A DNA stretch of 15,169 nt from DASUUR01 sp036373975 (GCA_036373975.1 DASUUR010000053.1:1-15169); one strand, 5' to 3'. Counted from the first letter of the stretch, positions 5,210-11,431 are shown. Translations and numbers: made by a program. The notes: generated from the sequence alone by a model not told the origin.

Positions 5210-6817
5210 TTAAACGGTGTATTTAAAGTATTGCCAGTCGCTCCAGGGGCAGGTGCGTCCAGCTACATTAGCACGTACGCGCCAGCGGCCCCGTTGTGCG
5301 CCAACAAACATGTGCTCAAAGTTATTGTCGGTAAGCGCCCCAGATACAAACCAGCTGGTGCCAACTTCGGCGGCCCATTTGCCAGATGCTATAGCACCAA
5401 AGGCGTCAATCTCAACATTGTAGGTAACGCCCGGGAGGCCAATCGGATCCCAGTTAAGATGGGTAAGGCGGGGGAAGTGATCAAACACATCCTCGGTTGC
5501 CGGGGTTCGAGGTTGTGGCACAACCCCAGTCCACCAGTTTAACGTCGGGTCGCCGAGTAGCGTCATACCGTAGTACCATTGGCGCTCGCCAAGGTCGTGA
5601 TCGGTGCCAAGCGCTTTCCACCAGTCTACAAATGCCGCACCTATGGTCTTGCCAGCGCCCATGGGGCCGTAGAAGTTCTCAAAGAGCAGCATAGAGCCGG
5701 TTTTGGTGCTGCCCACAGCCGCGAGCCCATTGCAGCTTGAGTCGCCTGCTTTGTCAAAGATATACCAGCCTGCCATGTAGTCGGACTGGGTGAATAGAGC
5801 GTTGCTACATGCAAAGAGGTTATAGAAATAGGCATTCGGGGGGTTGATGTCGCGTAAATAAGCGCTCGGGATCCACTCACCGCCACTTGGGGCGCTAATT
5901 GAGTGCCCGCCGGGTGAGCTGTGTGCGTTGATCTGTGCCCAAGCACGATGTTGCTGAACCTCGGCTTTGTACCTGGCGCCAGTAGTGGCGCTGGGCGCGG
6001 TGATGGTTTCGATGTTTGAAGGGCTGAGCATGTAGTCAAAGGCGCAGTCATCGAACCCAATCCAATCGTCTTCCACAAACGCTAGTGCCTTGTTGGAATA
6101 GCCAAAGCGGCCCTTACGGTAGGCATGATTGCGTGCAAAGTAATCGTTAATAAGCGCTGCATCGTTTCCGCTGCTGGTTGGCGTCCAGAGCCGACCGACC
6201 CATATCTCCGGTGCCACATTTGTAGGGTGGCCACTAAACTTACCGTCACCGTCGGGGTCTTCCCAGGTGCCGTTTAGATCCATAAAGTACAGGTCGCAGG
6301 GGAATTCCGCTGAACCGTAAAAATCATCTGACATTTCAAACCATGCGGTTGGTAAGTTGCCGACAAGCACAACGCCCATAGGGTTTCTGTCCTTAATAAA
6401 GTCGCGAAGTTCAGCCGGTGTGCCCCCGGCAATAGTGTGCACCGTGGCATAGTAGCCTTCGTATGCAAGATCGGCTACATACTGCGTGATGGCCGGTTGC
6501 ACGGCCGGGTAGAGGTCATGATTCACCAGTACCAGTACTTTTTTTCGGAAATACCAGCTTATACTAAAGTCTTTAAGGTATCGAAGGCCCTTTTTGAGCT
6601 CTGGTCGATCTTTTTCGACAAGCCGTAATTTCTTATGCTCTCGAAGCCGTGTGTACTCTTTGAAAGTTTGCGGTCCGCGCTGTTCTTGATCGATATATTT
6701 GAGGGTTTTTACCTCACTGTAGTCAATCTTGAACGGACGCAATTGCCGTACTTTATCTATGTTGATTTTAGAGACGAAAGTCTCATTTGGGGACTGTCCC
6801 CGTTCTTTCTTTTTCAT
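5210..6817 (-). CDS. Gingipain-like cysteine peptidase (clan CD, C25-type) with a C-terminal beta domain
   Basis: This 535-residue protein has a highly charged N-terminal region (1-90) rich in Lys and Arg, a caspase-like peptidase core (about 91-430) and a beta-sandwich, fibronectin-III-like tail (about 440-535). The core shows strand motifs VLVLVN (94-99) and GVVLVGNLP (148-156), a possible calcium-binding loop DPDGDGKF (187-194), and the two catalytic motifs of C25 peptidases: INAHSSPGGH, with His299 as likely catalytic His (His305 is an alternative), and LFACSNA with Cys337. The sequence GMTLLGDPTLNWW at 417-429 is typical of the end of C25 domains. Gingipains are secreted, yet no signal peptide is visible here and the first residues are strongly basic. 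The start at 6817 has AAGGGA about 10 nt upstream. The peptidase assignment is by motif only; cleavage specificity is unknown. Confidence 0.75.
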   Translation of the reverse strand: MKKKERGQSPNETFVSKINIDKVRQLRPFKIDYSEVKTLKYIDQEQRGPQTFKEYTRLREHKKLRLVEKDRPELKKGLRYLKDFSISWYFRKKVLVLVNHDLYPAVQPAITQYVADLAYEGYYATVHTIAGGTPAELRDFIKDRNPMGVVLVGNLPTAWFEMSDDFYGSAEFPCDLYFMDLNGTWEDPDGDGKFSGHPTNVAPEIWVGRLWTPTSSGNDAALINDYFARNHAYRKGRFGYSNKALAFVEDDWIGFDDCAFDYMLSPSNIETITAPSATTGARYKAEVQQHRAWAQINAHSSPGGHSISAPSGGEWIPSAYLRDINPPNAYFYNLFACSNALFTQSDYMAGWYIFDKAGDSSCNGLAAVGSTKTGSMLLFENFYGPMGAGKTIGAAFVDWWKALGTDHDLGERQWYYGMTLLGDPTLNWWTGVVPQPRTPATEDVFDHFPRLTHLNWDPIGLPGVTYNVEIDAFGAIASGKWAAEVGTSWFVSGALTDNNFEHMFVGAQRGRWRVRANVAGRTCPWSDWQYFKYTV

Positions 6818-6917
6818 GCCGCTTTTCCCTTATAGTTGATTTTATATGCAAAAAGTGTTGTTCTTTTTACTAAACCATCTTAACATAATTTTAAAAATTA
6901 CAACTAAATGCTCATGC

Positions 6918-6923
6918 TAAAAT
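6918..6923 (+). promoter_or_regulatory. Probable extended -10 of the 6932-7768 gene
   Basis: TGCTAAAAT (6915-6923) is an extended -10 ending 8 nt before the first ATG. AAGGAG at 6924-6929 sits between them: too close to serve ATG 6932 well, but about 11 nt from the in-frame ATG at 6941. The rest of the 114-nt AT-rich gap between the divergent genes shows nothing else I can support. Confidence 0.45.
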
Positions 6924-6931
6924 AAGGAGCA

Positions 6932-7768
6932 ATGACTGATATGCAGACGACCGAAGACACTACAGAAATTGCACTAGAAACTTGGCTCCAGGAGCAAATG
7001 CGGCTCGTTGTCCCAAGCCGACCTTACAACCCGCCAACGGTAGCCGAAAGATCAATATTCGTATCAGGTCTATGGGAGCTTTTGTCTGGCGCTCAGGACT
7101 CTCCACAGCTGGCTAGGCTTGGCTTGACTGTTGCGAGAGCGATCGATAGCGGTTGTCAGCGGCAATTTCTGCTTATAGGTCAGCCGAACAATGATGTGCA
7201 AGCTTGGGGATTCTATATCATCGATCTCTCCATGCCAGTCCGGGGCCTTGTTGCCGCACCGCACCCCGTATTCGATGAAAACTCAGAGTATATGGCTCTG
7301 CAGATTTGGCGCGAGACTCCAGGGCTGCTGCTGGCAGTATCTGGTACTCACCGGACTGACGCGAGTGGGCAAAATATTCGTGATGTCGCGCATCAGCCAG
7401 GCTCAATGTTTCATGCTGTCGCTCTTGAGGCGATCCGGCACCGATGGCCTCAATTCCAGCAGCATGGCTACCGAGATGCAAGTGACTTGATGCATGACGT
7501 TATAATTTCGAGTGGCGATAGCCACGACACGGCTGGGTTGCACCGCCTGGCGGATGCTGTAGAGGGGGCAGGTTTTAATGTTGCACGCAACTGGGATGGA
7601 ACGGCCAAGGTACTTGCCGGGTTCACTAATATACAAAGCGAGGCGGCAGGGCTACAAAAGGCACCGTTTGCACATGTAGAAGTCAGTCATAGCGTACGAA
7701 TGGATGTTGAGCTGTGTAAGCGGTATCTCGCCGCCGTAAAGCAGGCTGGATATTTTGATACTAATTAG
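6932..7768 (+). CDS. Putative metal-dependent hydrolase-like protein, function unknown
   Basis: This 278-residue protein has no signal peptide or membrane helix. Possible active-site clusters can be seen: APHPVFDENSE at 109-119 (His111, Asp115, Glu119), SGTHRTD at 138-144 (His140, Arg141), His154 and His161, and HVEVSHS at 249-255. Spaced His/Asp/Glu clusters of the PH..xxxD and GTHR kind occur in zinc hydrolases. The final HVEVSHS segment faintly recalls the Glu-containing strand near the end of N-formylglutamate amidohydrolases. That resemblance is too weak to name a function. The start is 6932 or 6941, depending on whether the mRNA is leaderless. It is transcribed divergently from the C25-like peptidase gene and ends just before a very stable hairpin shared with a converging gene. 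Confidence 0.7.
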   Translation: MTDMQTTEDTTEIALETWLQEQMRLVVPSRPYNPPTVAERSIFVSGLWELLSGAQDSPQLARLGLTVARAIDSGCQRQFLLIGQPNNDVQAWGFYIIDLSMPVRGLVAAPHPVFDENSEYMALQIWRETPGLLLAVSGTHRTDASGQNIRDVAHQPGSMFHAVALEAIRHRWPQFQQHGYRDASDLMHDVIISSGDSHDTAGLHRLADAVEGAGFNVARNWDGTAKVLAGFTNIQSEAAGLQKAPFAHVEVSHSVRMDVELCKRYLAAVKQAGYFDTN

Positions 7769-7774
7769 TAGTGT

Positions 7775-7807
7775 GGAACACCTAGCCCGGCTCGGGCTAG
7801 GTGTTCC
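7775..7807. terminator. Perfect 15-bp hairpin between converging genes
   Basis: The 15-mer at 7775-7789 and its exact complement at 7793-7807 enclose the 3-nt loop GCT. It starts 6 nt after the stop at 7768 and 7 nt after the stop of the converging gene at 7815, so it can serve both. No T-run follows on either strand, so it is not a classical intrinsic terminator; transcript protection is the alternative. Confidence 0.65.
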
Positions 7808-7814
7808 TGGTTGC

Positions 7815-7976
7815 CTAGCGAGGAATCGGGGGCAGCCCAGGGGAACCGGGCGGCGGCTGGGGTGGCAAGCAGTCGGAGCAGGTGTAGGGGTGATCACGAC
7901 TGCCCTCACCCACGTTCCCGCAGCCACAAACCGATGTAGCGCACATCCAGACGATTCGATATCTACGCACCAACAT
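7815..7976 (-). CDS. Small Cys-rich, zinc-ribbon-like protein with a proline-rich tail
   Basis: This 53-codon frame was found by reading the minus strand upstream of the hairpin. It has a basic N-terminus (MLVRRYRIVW), then the core CATSVCGCGNVGEG and YTCSDC, giving cysteines in the spacing C-x4-C-x-C followed by C-x2-C, which could bind one zinc ion. The last part is proline-rich (PPQPPPGSPGLPPIPR). Support for coding comes from a near-consensus promoter 55-83 nt upstream, an AGAGAGGG Shine-Dalgarno, GC-rich third positions and a stop just before the stable hairpin. That Shine-Dalgarno touches the ATG at 7976 but is 6 nt from the in-frame GTG at 7970, so the true start is probably the GTG (51 residues). 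The role is unknown; small single-ribbon proteins often bind nucleic acid or protein. Confidence 0.6.
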   Translation of the reverse strand: MLVRRYRIVWMCATSVCGCGNVGEGSRDHPYTCSDCLPPQPPPGSPGLPPIPR

Positions 7977-8007
7977 CCCTCTCTAGGATTGACCTCGCCA
8001 GAGGCTC

Positions 8008-8022
8008 TCGGCAATTTGCCGA
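8008..8022. repeat. Perfect inverted repeat just downstream of a promoter (candidate operator)
   Basis: TCGGCAA-T-TTGCCGA is a perfect 7-bp inverted repeat with a 1-nt centre. It lies 9-23 nt past the -10 of the minus-strand promoter at 8031-8059, covering the first transcribed bases. It could be a repressor operator or a small 5' hairpin. CCTC-GCCA-GAGG, a second small hairpin, follows at 7993-8004. Confidence 0.5.
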
Positions 8023-8030
8023 TCTAGCGT

Positions 8031-8059
8031 ATCATAGCCATGTTTATGTGAGCTGTCAA
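8031..8059 (-). promoter_or_regulatory. Near-consensus sigma-70 promoter for the 7815-7976 gene
   Basis: TTGACA (8059-8054), exactly 17 bp, then TATGAT (8036-8031). This is the best promoter in the window and points only at the small Cys-rich gene, which strengthens that gene call. Confidence 0.8.
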
Positions 8060-8141
8060 TAATTTGCACTAAAGCTTGAGCATAATCACGATTGTGCGGT
8101 ATGCTGGAACGAGCGTGCAATAAATGTAGAGGAGAATCAGT

Positions 8142-8303
8142 ATGAATCAGATATCTAAAAAAGCACTTACTACAGGCATTGCGGCTGGCATAGCTGGCGG
8201 CGTTGGCATTGGCCTGATTGTTGATAGTTTTGTTATTGGTCTTATCGCAGCCGCCTTGGTACTGGGCGGATTTATATTTTTTGGTCGTAGGACGAACGCG
8301 TAG
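8142..8303 (+). CDS. Small glycine-rich membrane protein, 53 residues
   Basis: After a short basic start (MNQISKK) the protein is two hydrophobic helices, about 9-27 and 30-48, separated by an Asp-Ser turn (VDS) and ending in RRTNA. The first helix carries glycines in zipper-like spacing (G12, G16, G19, G20, G22, G24), which favours tight helix packing. It is probably a helical hairpin in the cytoplasmic membrane. A strong GAGGAG Shine-Dalgarno lies 7 nt before the ATG. Its last 32 nt overlap the 3' end of the converging PLD gene. The function is unknown. The 165 nt upstream hold the divergent promoter for the Cys-rich gene and a possible plus-strand promoter (TTGAGC, 18 nt, TATGCT), which I consider weak. 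Confidence 0.7.
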   Translation: MNQISKKALTTGIAAGIAGGVGIGLIVDSFVIGLIAAALVLGGFIFFGRRTNA

Positions 8304-9270
8304 CGATACGCCTGTTGGTAAACTGCTGAAGCTCGTTCCACACTGCAGGGCTGGTTGCTTCTAGCGCAAGCTCTTTTGTGCCGTACTGCACACCACGGTA
8401 GCTAAAATTGTGCGAGCCGCTCAAGGCAATCTTTTTATCACCCGGCAGCGTAAACAGCATATACTTTGCATGTATAAAGTCTTCACCCTGGTAGCTATTA
8501 GGCTGCCGATATTGCCAAGCGCTCAGATATTGGTCAAGAGAGGCAGGAAAGCTTAACTGAGCTGGCCTATTAAAATACAGCACGGCGTTCTTTTGGCGCA
8601 GTAATGACGCGAGTGGCCCGCTCGGGGCCAATTGTGAGACGTACACTATTGATTCTGCTTGTTTGCTGAGCGCAACCGCTCGGTCATAGATGATTGATTT
8701 ATCAGGAGCGCCGCTATCGATGAACAGAGTATTATTTTGGTCAATATATAGCGTTGTGTCTGATTGCTTTCCGTTTGTGGCAATGTCCGAAAGATGCCGC
8801 ACCAAATCGTCGGCAAATTGTGTATTTTGTGTACGTAGCATATAGTCAGTTTGCTCAAAAGACAGCCTGGTCATGTTCACGCCGCCGGCAAAATACACCA
8901 CATCATCGACCACGACGCACTTGTAATGGAATCGACGCTTGTACGGGTTCGGCCCTACGCTGCCAACCTCTGTAATGGTTGCGCCGTGCTCGCGTAGCTC
9001 AGCAAAAGCCTGGCGTGTTGCTCGTATACGATGGCGGTAACTAACGAGCTTAAAAAGATTCGAGCCCTCAGTAAACAGGAAATTATTATAGGAGTCGACA
9101 ACGATTGCAACAATTACGCCACGATCCAAAGCGTTCTTAAGGGCGGTGAATATTTCCGTCATGCCGTCTTCGTAGTACAGCACCATGCTTGCAATAGCAA
9201 TACGGTGTTTGGCCATCTTGAGCTGTGCCAGTAAATCCTGTTTGTACTGTTCGCTAGTTAGCAGTGTCAT
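8272..9270 (-). CDS. Phospholipase D superfamily protein (cardiolipin-synthase-like), degenerate second HKD motif
   Basis: This 332-residue protein has the two-lobed PLD layout. The first catalytic motif is FHYKCVVVD, with His115, Lys117 and Asp122, followed by GGVNMT. The second is IHAKYMLFT, with His267 and Lys269 but Thr274 where Asp is expected, followed by GSHNFS. Family members hydrolyse or transfer phosphatidyl groups through the paired histidines; bacterial examples include cardiolipin synthases and phospholipases. There is no N-terminal membrane anchor. The start at 9270 (MTLLTSEQ) overlaps the end of the lipid kinase gene by 17 nt and has no Shine-Dalgarno, so translation is probably coupled. 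A longer frame back to 9453 lies inside the kinase gene and is rejected. It is the third gene of a PAP2, lipid kinase and PLD operon. Confidence 0.85.
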   Translation of the reverse strand: MTLLTSEQYKQDLLAQLKMAKHRIAIASMVLYYEDGMTEIFTALKNALDRGVIVAIVVDSYNNFLFTEGSNLFKLVSYRHRIRATRQAFAELREHGATITEVGSVGPNPYKRRFHYKCVVVDDVVYFAGGVNMTRLSFEQTDYMLRTQNTQFADDLVRHLSDIATNGKQSDTTLYIDQNNTLFIDSGAPDKSIIYDRAVALSKQAESIVYVSQLAPSGPLASLLRQKNAVLYFNRPAQLSFPASLDQYLSAWQYRQPNSYQGEDFIHAKYMLFTLPGDKKIALSGSHNFSYRGVQYGTKELALEATSPAVWNELQQFTNRRIATRSSYDQKI

Positions 9271-10135
9271 TTTTCGGTGTAATAATATGGAGTTTTTTAG
9301 GTAGTATCTGGTAGTTGAGTGGTGTCGAGAGTGCACTAACTTCGCCGTCATAGGCAACGCGTATACGACTGCGGCGCATGCTGACCACAATGTTCTTGCC
9401 GGAATATGAAATAATGTTGCGCTTAGGGTGCCCAAATAGCTCCCTAAATACATCTTGGACCACGCTTAGTAGGTTGCCCGTTTTAACCACCTGTAGGCTT
9501 AATTCGCCACCAGTGAGAGTTGTGCGCTCGGTGATGTTAGGCGGAAGAAAACTATAGCGATTGTTGCCAATAAAAACAAACGGGCTGCGTAGAACGTGTT
9601 TCTTTCCATCCACCGATAATCGTATATGATAACGACGGATCCTACCGAGGGCCGCCAAAGAGGCGAAGAAGCTAGCGGCCCACTTTGGTAATAGGGGTAG
9701 ATGGTGCTCGCGTAGGGTAACCATGTTGGGGTAAAACCCGATGCTTGAGTTGTTAACGAATAAGTGGTCATTTACTTTCGCGACGTCGAGTTTGGTTGGT
9801 GCACCCTGCAGTAACTCCGTTACCGCTTCTGTGATATCCGTAGGCATCCCAATATCTTTTGCAAAATGGTTTAAGGTTCCGAGTGGCAACACACCGACAG
9901 GATGTGGGCTGCGAGCGGCTGCATTTACGATAGCGTTAACTGTGCCATCACCACCCGCTGCTACTAGAACGATATTTTTTTGTTTTTCCAAAGACGCCAC
10001 CCTTTGAGCTAGCGTGGCGGTAATGGTATGGAAGCTGACCTGGGCGTCGTGAGCTTTGAAGGCTCGTTTAACTTCGCTAAGGCTGGCTGCGTTTCCGGCT
10101 TTAGCATTGCTAAAGACATGGTAGTGTCGGGGCAT
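9254..10135 (-). CDS. Lipid kinase, diacylglycerol kinase catalytic family (YegS/DgkB/LCB5 type)
   Basis: This 293-residue protein has the family's ATP-binding motif GGDGTVN at 61-67, the second conserved block LPLGTLNHFAKDIG at 83-96, and the C-terminal YDGE element near residue 253 that helps close the active site. Its length is typical. These kinases phosphorylate diacylglycerol or related lipids to phosphatidate-type products at the membrane face. The gene starts with an ATG whose A is the last base of the preceding PAP2 stop (TAATG), which implies translational coupling. Product and neighbour make opposite steps possible: kinase to phosphatidate, PAP2 back to diacylglycerol, with PLD acting on phospholipids. 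Which lipid is used cannot be read from sequence. Confidence 0.92.
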   Translation of the reverse strand: MPRHYHVFSNAKAGNAASLSEVKRAFKAHDAQVSFHTITATLAQRVASLEKQKNIVLVAAGGDGTVNAIVNAAARSPHPVGVLPLGTLNHFAKDIGMPTDITEAVTELLQGAPTKLDVAKVNDHLFVNNSSIGFYPNMVTLREHHLPLLPKWAASFFASLAALGRIRRYHIRLSVDGKKHVLRSPFVFIGNNRYSFLPPNITERTTLTGGELSLQVVKTGNLLSVVQDVFRELFGHPKRNIISYSGKNIVVSMRRSRIRVAYDGEVSALSTPLNYQILPKKLHIITPKNDTAN

Positions 10136-10665
10136 TAGTTAATGATACCGTTGATAATCCAGATTAACACCGGGATACTTAACACCCAGCCGCCTATAAC
10201 ATCTAGAAAGTAATGTGCGCCTAGGTAGATACGCGAAATGCCAACCAGAAAAATTAATAGGCCAAGGCCAACCGAGACAATAAGGTCCCATGGCCCAACA
10301 AAGTTGCTATATGCAAAGTAGGCAAGCAATCCATACACCATGAGCGATCCAAACGAATGGCCGCTCGGGAAGCTAAAGGTTTTGCGCCACATATTATTGG
10401 CATAGATAGTATCGGGGCGGGGGCGCCGTAATACGCCTTTAAGAACGGTGCTGCCAAAGAGTGCGGCCAAGGCTGCAGTAAATGCATAACTTATAACTAA
10501 AATTTGCAAACCAAGGCCAGTGGCAATCCCCAGGGAGGCAATAAACACTACCGTAACCGGGTGACCTAAGAGGGTAATCCATCCATAGAGCAATTCAAAG
10601 AGGCGAGAGTCGCCTTTAATCATATTGGTCGCGTGATGATCAAAACGCCTAATGGCTTTAAACAT
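10135..10665 (-). CDS. PAP2-family membrane phosphatase
   Basis: This 176-residue integral membrane protein has the complete three-part PAP2 signature: KX6RP (Lys76, Arg83-Pro84), PSGH at 100-103 and SRX5HX3D (Ser144-Arg145, His151, Asp155). About six helices fit the family. Members remove phosphate from lipid phosphates such as phosphatidate, phosphatidylglycerophosphate or undecaprenyl diphosphate; the exact substrate is unknown. It heads the minus-strand lipid operon. The ATG at 10665 is preceded by an extended -10 (TGTTATAAT) ending exactly 6 nt upstream and has no Shine-Dalgarno, so the operon mRNA is probably leaderless. Confidence 0.9.
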   Translation of the reverse strand: MFKAIRRFDHHATNMIKGDSRLFELLYGWITLLGHPVTVVFIASLGIATGLGLQILVISYAFTAALAALFGSTVLKGVLRRPRPDTIYANNMWRKTFSFPSGHSFGSLMVYGLLAYFAYSNFVGPWDLIVSVGLGLLIFLVGISRIYLGAHYFLDVIGGWVLSIPVLIWIINGIIN

Positions 10666-10671
10666 AGGACC

Positions 10672-10680
10672 ATTATAACA
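10672..10680 (-). promoter_or_regulatory. Extended -10 promoter of the lipid operon, leaderless
   Basis: TGTTATAAT on the minus strand ends 6 nt (GGTCCT) before the ATG. The -35 region is poor, as expected for an extended -10 promoter. Confidence 0.65.
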
Positions 10681-10717
10681 GTACTGTCTTGGAATCTTCC
10701 AATGATTGATAAATAAT

Positions 10718-10745
10718 TTGCTAACCTACTCTTACATGATATAAT
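10718..10745 (+). promoter_or_regulatory. Promoter of the 10785-11320 gene pair
   Basis: TTGCTA (10718-10723), 16 bp and TATAAT (10740-10745). The predicted start near 10752 leaves a leader of about 33 nt carrying GAGGGAG before the GTG. Confidence 0.65.
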
Positions 10746-10784
10746 ATATTTGTATCGCAAACCCGACGATTGAGGGAGTAATCC

Positions 10785-11036
10785 GTGAGGGCAGCATTCG
10801 TCAAGAGAGCAATGCCTGCTATCGAGTTCTCTGGCGGTGAACCGTCTGCGCTGCAGCTCGCGACGCTTCGCCAGAAGCTCGCGCGCATGGGCCAGGCGGT
10901 GGACTGCGAGGGCGTCAACACCAGGGGCTTTTGCATCGAGGAGGAGCTCACTGAGGCTCTGAAGGCACGGATCACCACGGTGCTGCGGGAAGCTCTCCCT
11001 GGCATCGAGGTGGTTGACGAGACCGACGGGCACTGA
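10785..11036 (+). CDS. GC-rich orphan protein A, related to its downstream neighbour
   Basis: This 83-residue protein is not recognised. The predicted order is strand (PAIEFSGGE), helix (SALQLATLRQKLARMG), two strands (AVDCEG and RGFCIEEE), helix (TEALKARITTVLREAL) and strand (GIEVVDET). Key residues in EFSGGEPSALQL recur in the next gene as ELSEAEPTTEQM. The GTG start is supported by GAGGGAG upstream and a good promoter; an internal ATG at 10812 is the alternative. Base composition stands out: 42 of 60 bases are G or C at 10861-10920, against 28 of 60 in a helicase stretch at 12181-12240. It uses a TGA stop. The next gene begins 26 nt later. It is probably of foreign origin or under unusual codon selection. 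Confidence 0.72.
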   Translation: MRAAFVKRAMPAIEFSGGEPSALQLATLRQKLARMGQAVDCEGVNTRGFCIEEELTEALKARITTVLREALPGIEVVDETDGH

Positions 11037-11062
11037 CGCGAGAACCTTGAGCGGGAGTACTG

Positions 11063-11320
11063 ATGAAAGTAACGCTTACCCAGGAACAGTGCGTGATGAG
11101 AGCGGAGCTGTCCGAGGCTGAGCCGACTACCGAGCAGATGTTGCGTCTTGGCGTGAGGTTCGCGCTAGCCGGTGTGTCGTACACCCTCAGAGGGCAGCAG
11201 ATCTTGTTCACGCAGCCGTACAGTCGCGAGTTCATGACGAAGGTGGTGGGGGCACTGGCCACAATCTTCGTCGAGTTCGAGCTGATCGACAAGATCAACC
11301 AGCCCAAACCCAAGCAGTAA
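11063..11320 (+). CDS. GC-rich orphan protein B, likely paralogue of A
   Basis: This 85-residue protein repeats the layout of A: a strand with E-L-S-x-x-E-P-T-x-x-Q-M, an Arg/Leu helix (LRLGVRFALAG), strands (VSYTLRG and QQILFTQ), a helix (REFMTKVVGALATIF) and a final strand (EFELIDKI) with a Pro/Lys tail. The similarity to A is by eye, concentrated in the first 30 residues and in element order, so divergence after duplication is an inference. GGGAG lies 5 nt before the ATG. It shares the promoter of A and ends just before a strong terminator, so the pair forms one bicistronic unit. No membrane segment, signal peptide or catalytic motif is seen. Confidence 0.72.
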   Translation: MKVTLTQEQCVMRAELSEAEPTTEQMLRLGVRFALAGVSYTLRGQQILFTQPYSREFMTKVVGALATIFVEFELIDKINQPKPKQ

Positions 11321-11330
11321 CAAGCCGGGA

Positions 11331-11378
11331 GGGCGAGGGGCTGACAGTATGTTTGTCGCCTCCTCGCCCTTTTCTTTT
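11331..11378 (+). terminator. Rho-independent terminator after the orphan pair
   Basis: GGGCGAGG (11331-11338) pairs perfectly with CCTCGCCC (11362-11369). The stem continues inward through GGC/GCC and GACA/TGTC with single-base bulges, and TTTTCTTTT follows. Confidence 0.88.
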
Positions 11379-11396
11379 GCTAAATTATTATATCTA

Positions 11397-11425
11397 TAGA
11401 CAATTTGATTATTTTGTGTTACTAT
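11397..11425 (+). promoter_or_regulatory. Likely promoter of the DEAD-box helicase gene
   Basis: TAGACA (11397-11402), 17 bp and TACTAT (11420-11425) in an AT-rich stretch. TTGACT at 11425-11430 is a rival -35 but has no good -10 after it. Confidence 0.5.
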
Positions 11426-11431
11426 TGACTC

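Noticed and set aside
7652..8014. Minus-strand ORF of 120 codons and plus-strand ORF 7755-8027
   Set aside because: Both run through the 15-bp hairpin and have no start signals. The shorter minus frame 7815-7976 fits the promoter and Shine-Dalgarno.
9271..9453. Longer upstream start for the PLD gene, adding 61 residues
   Set aside because: The extension lies wholly inside the lipid kinase gene in another frame and shows no family similarity. The start at 9270 gives a normal PLD length.
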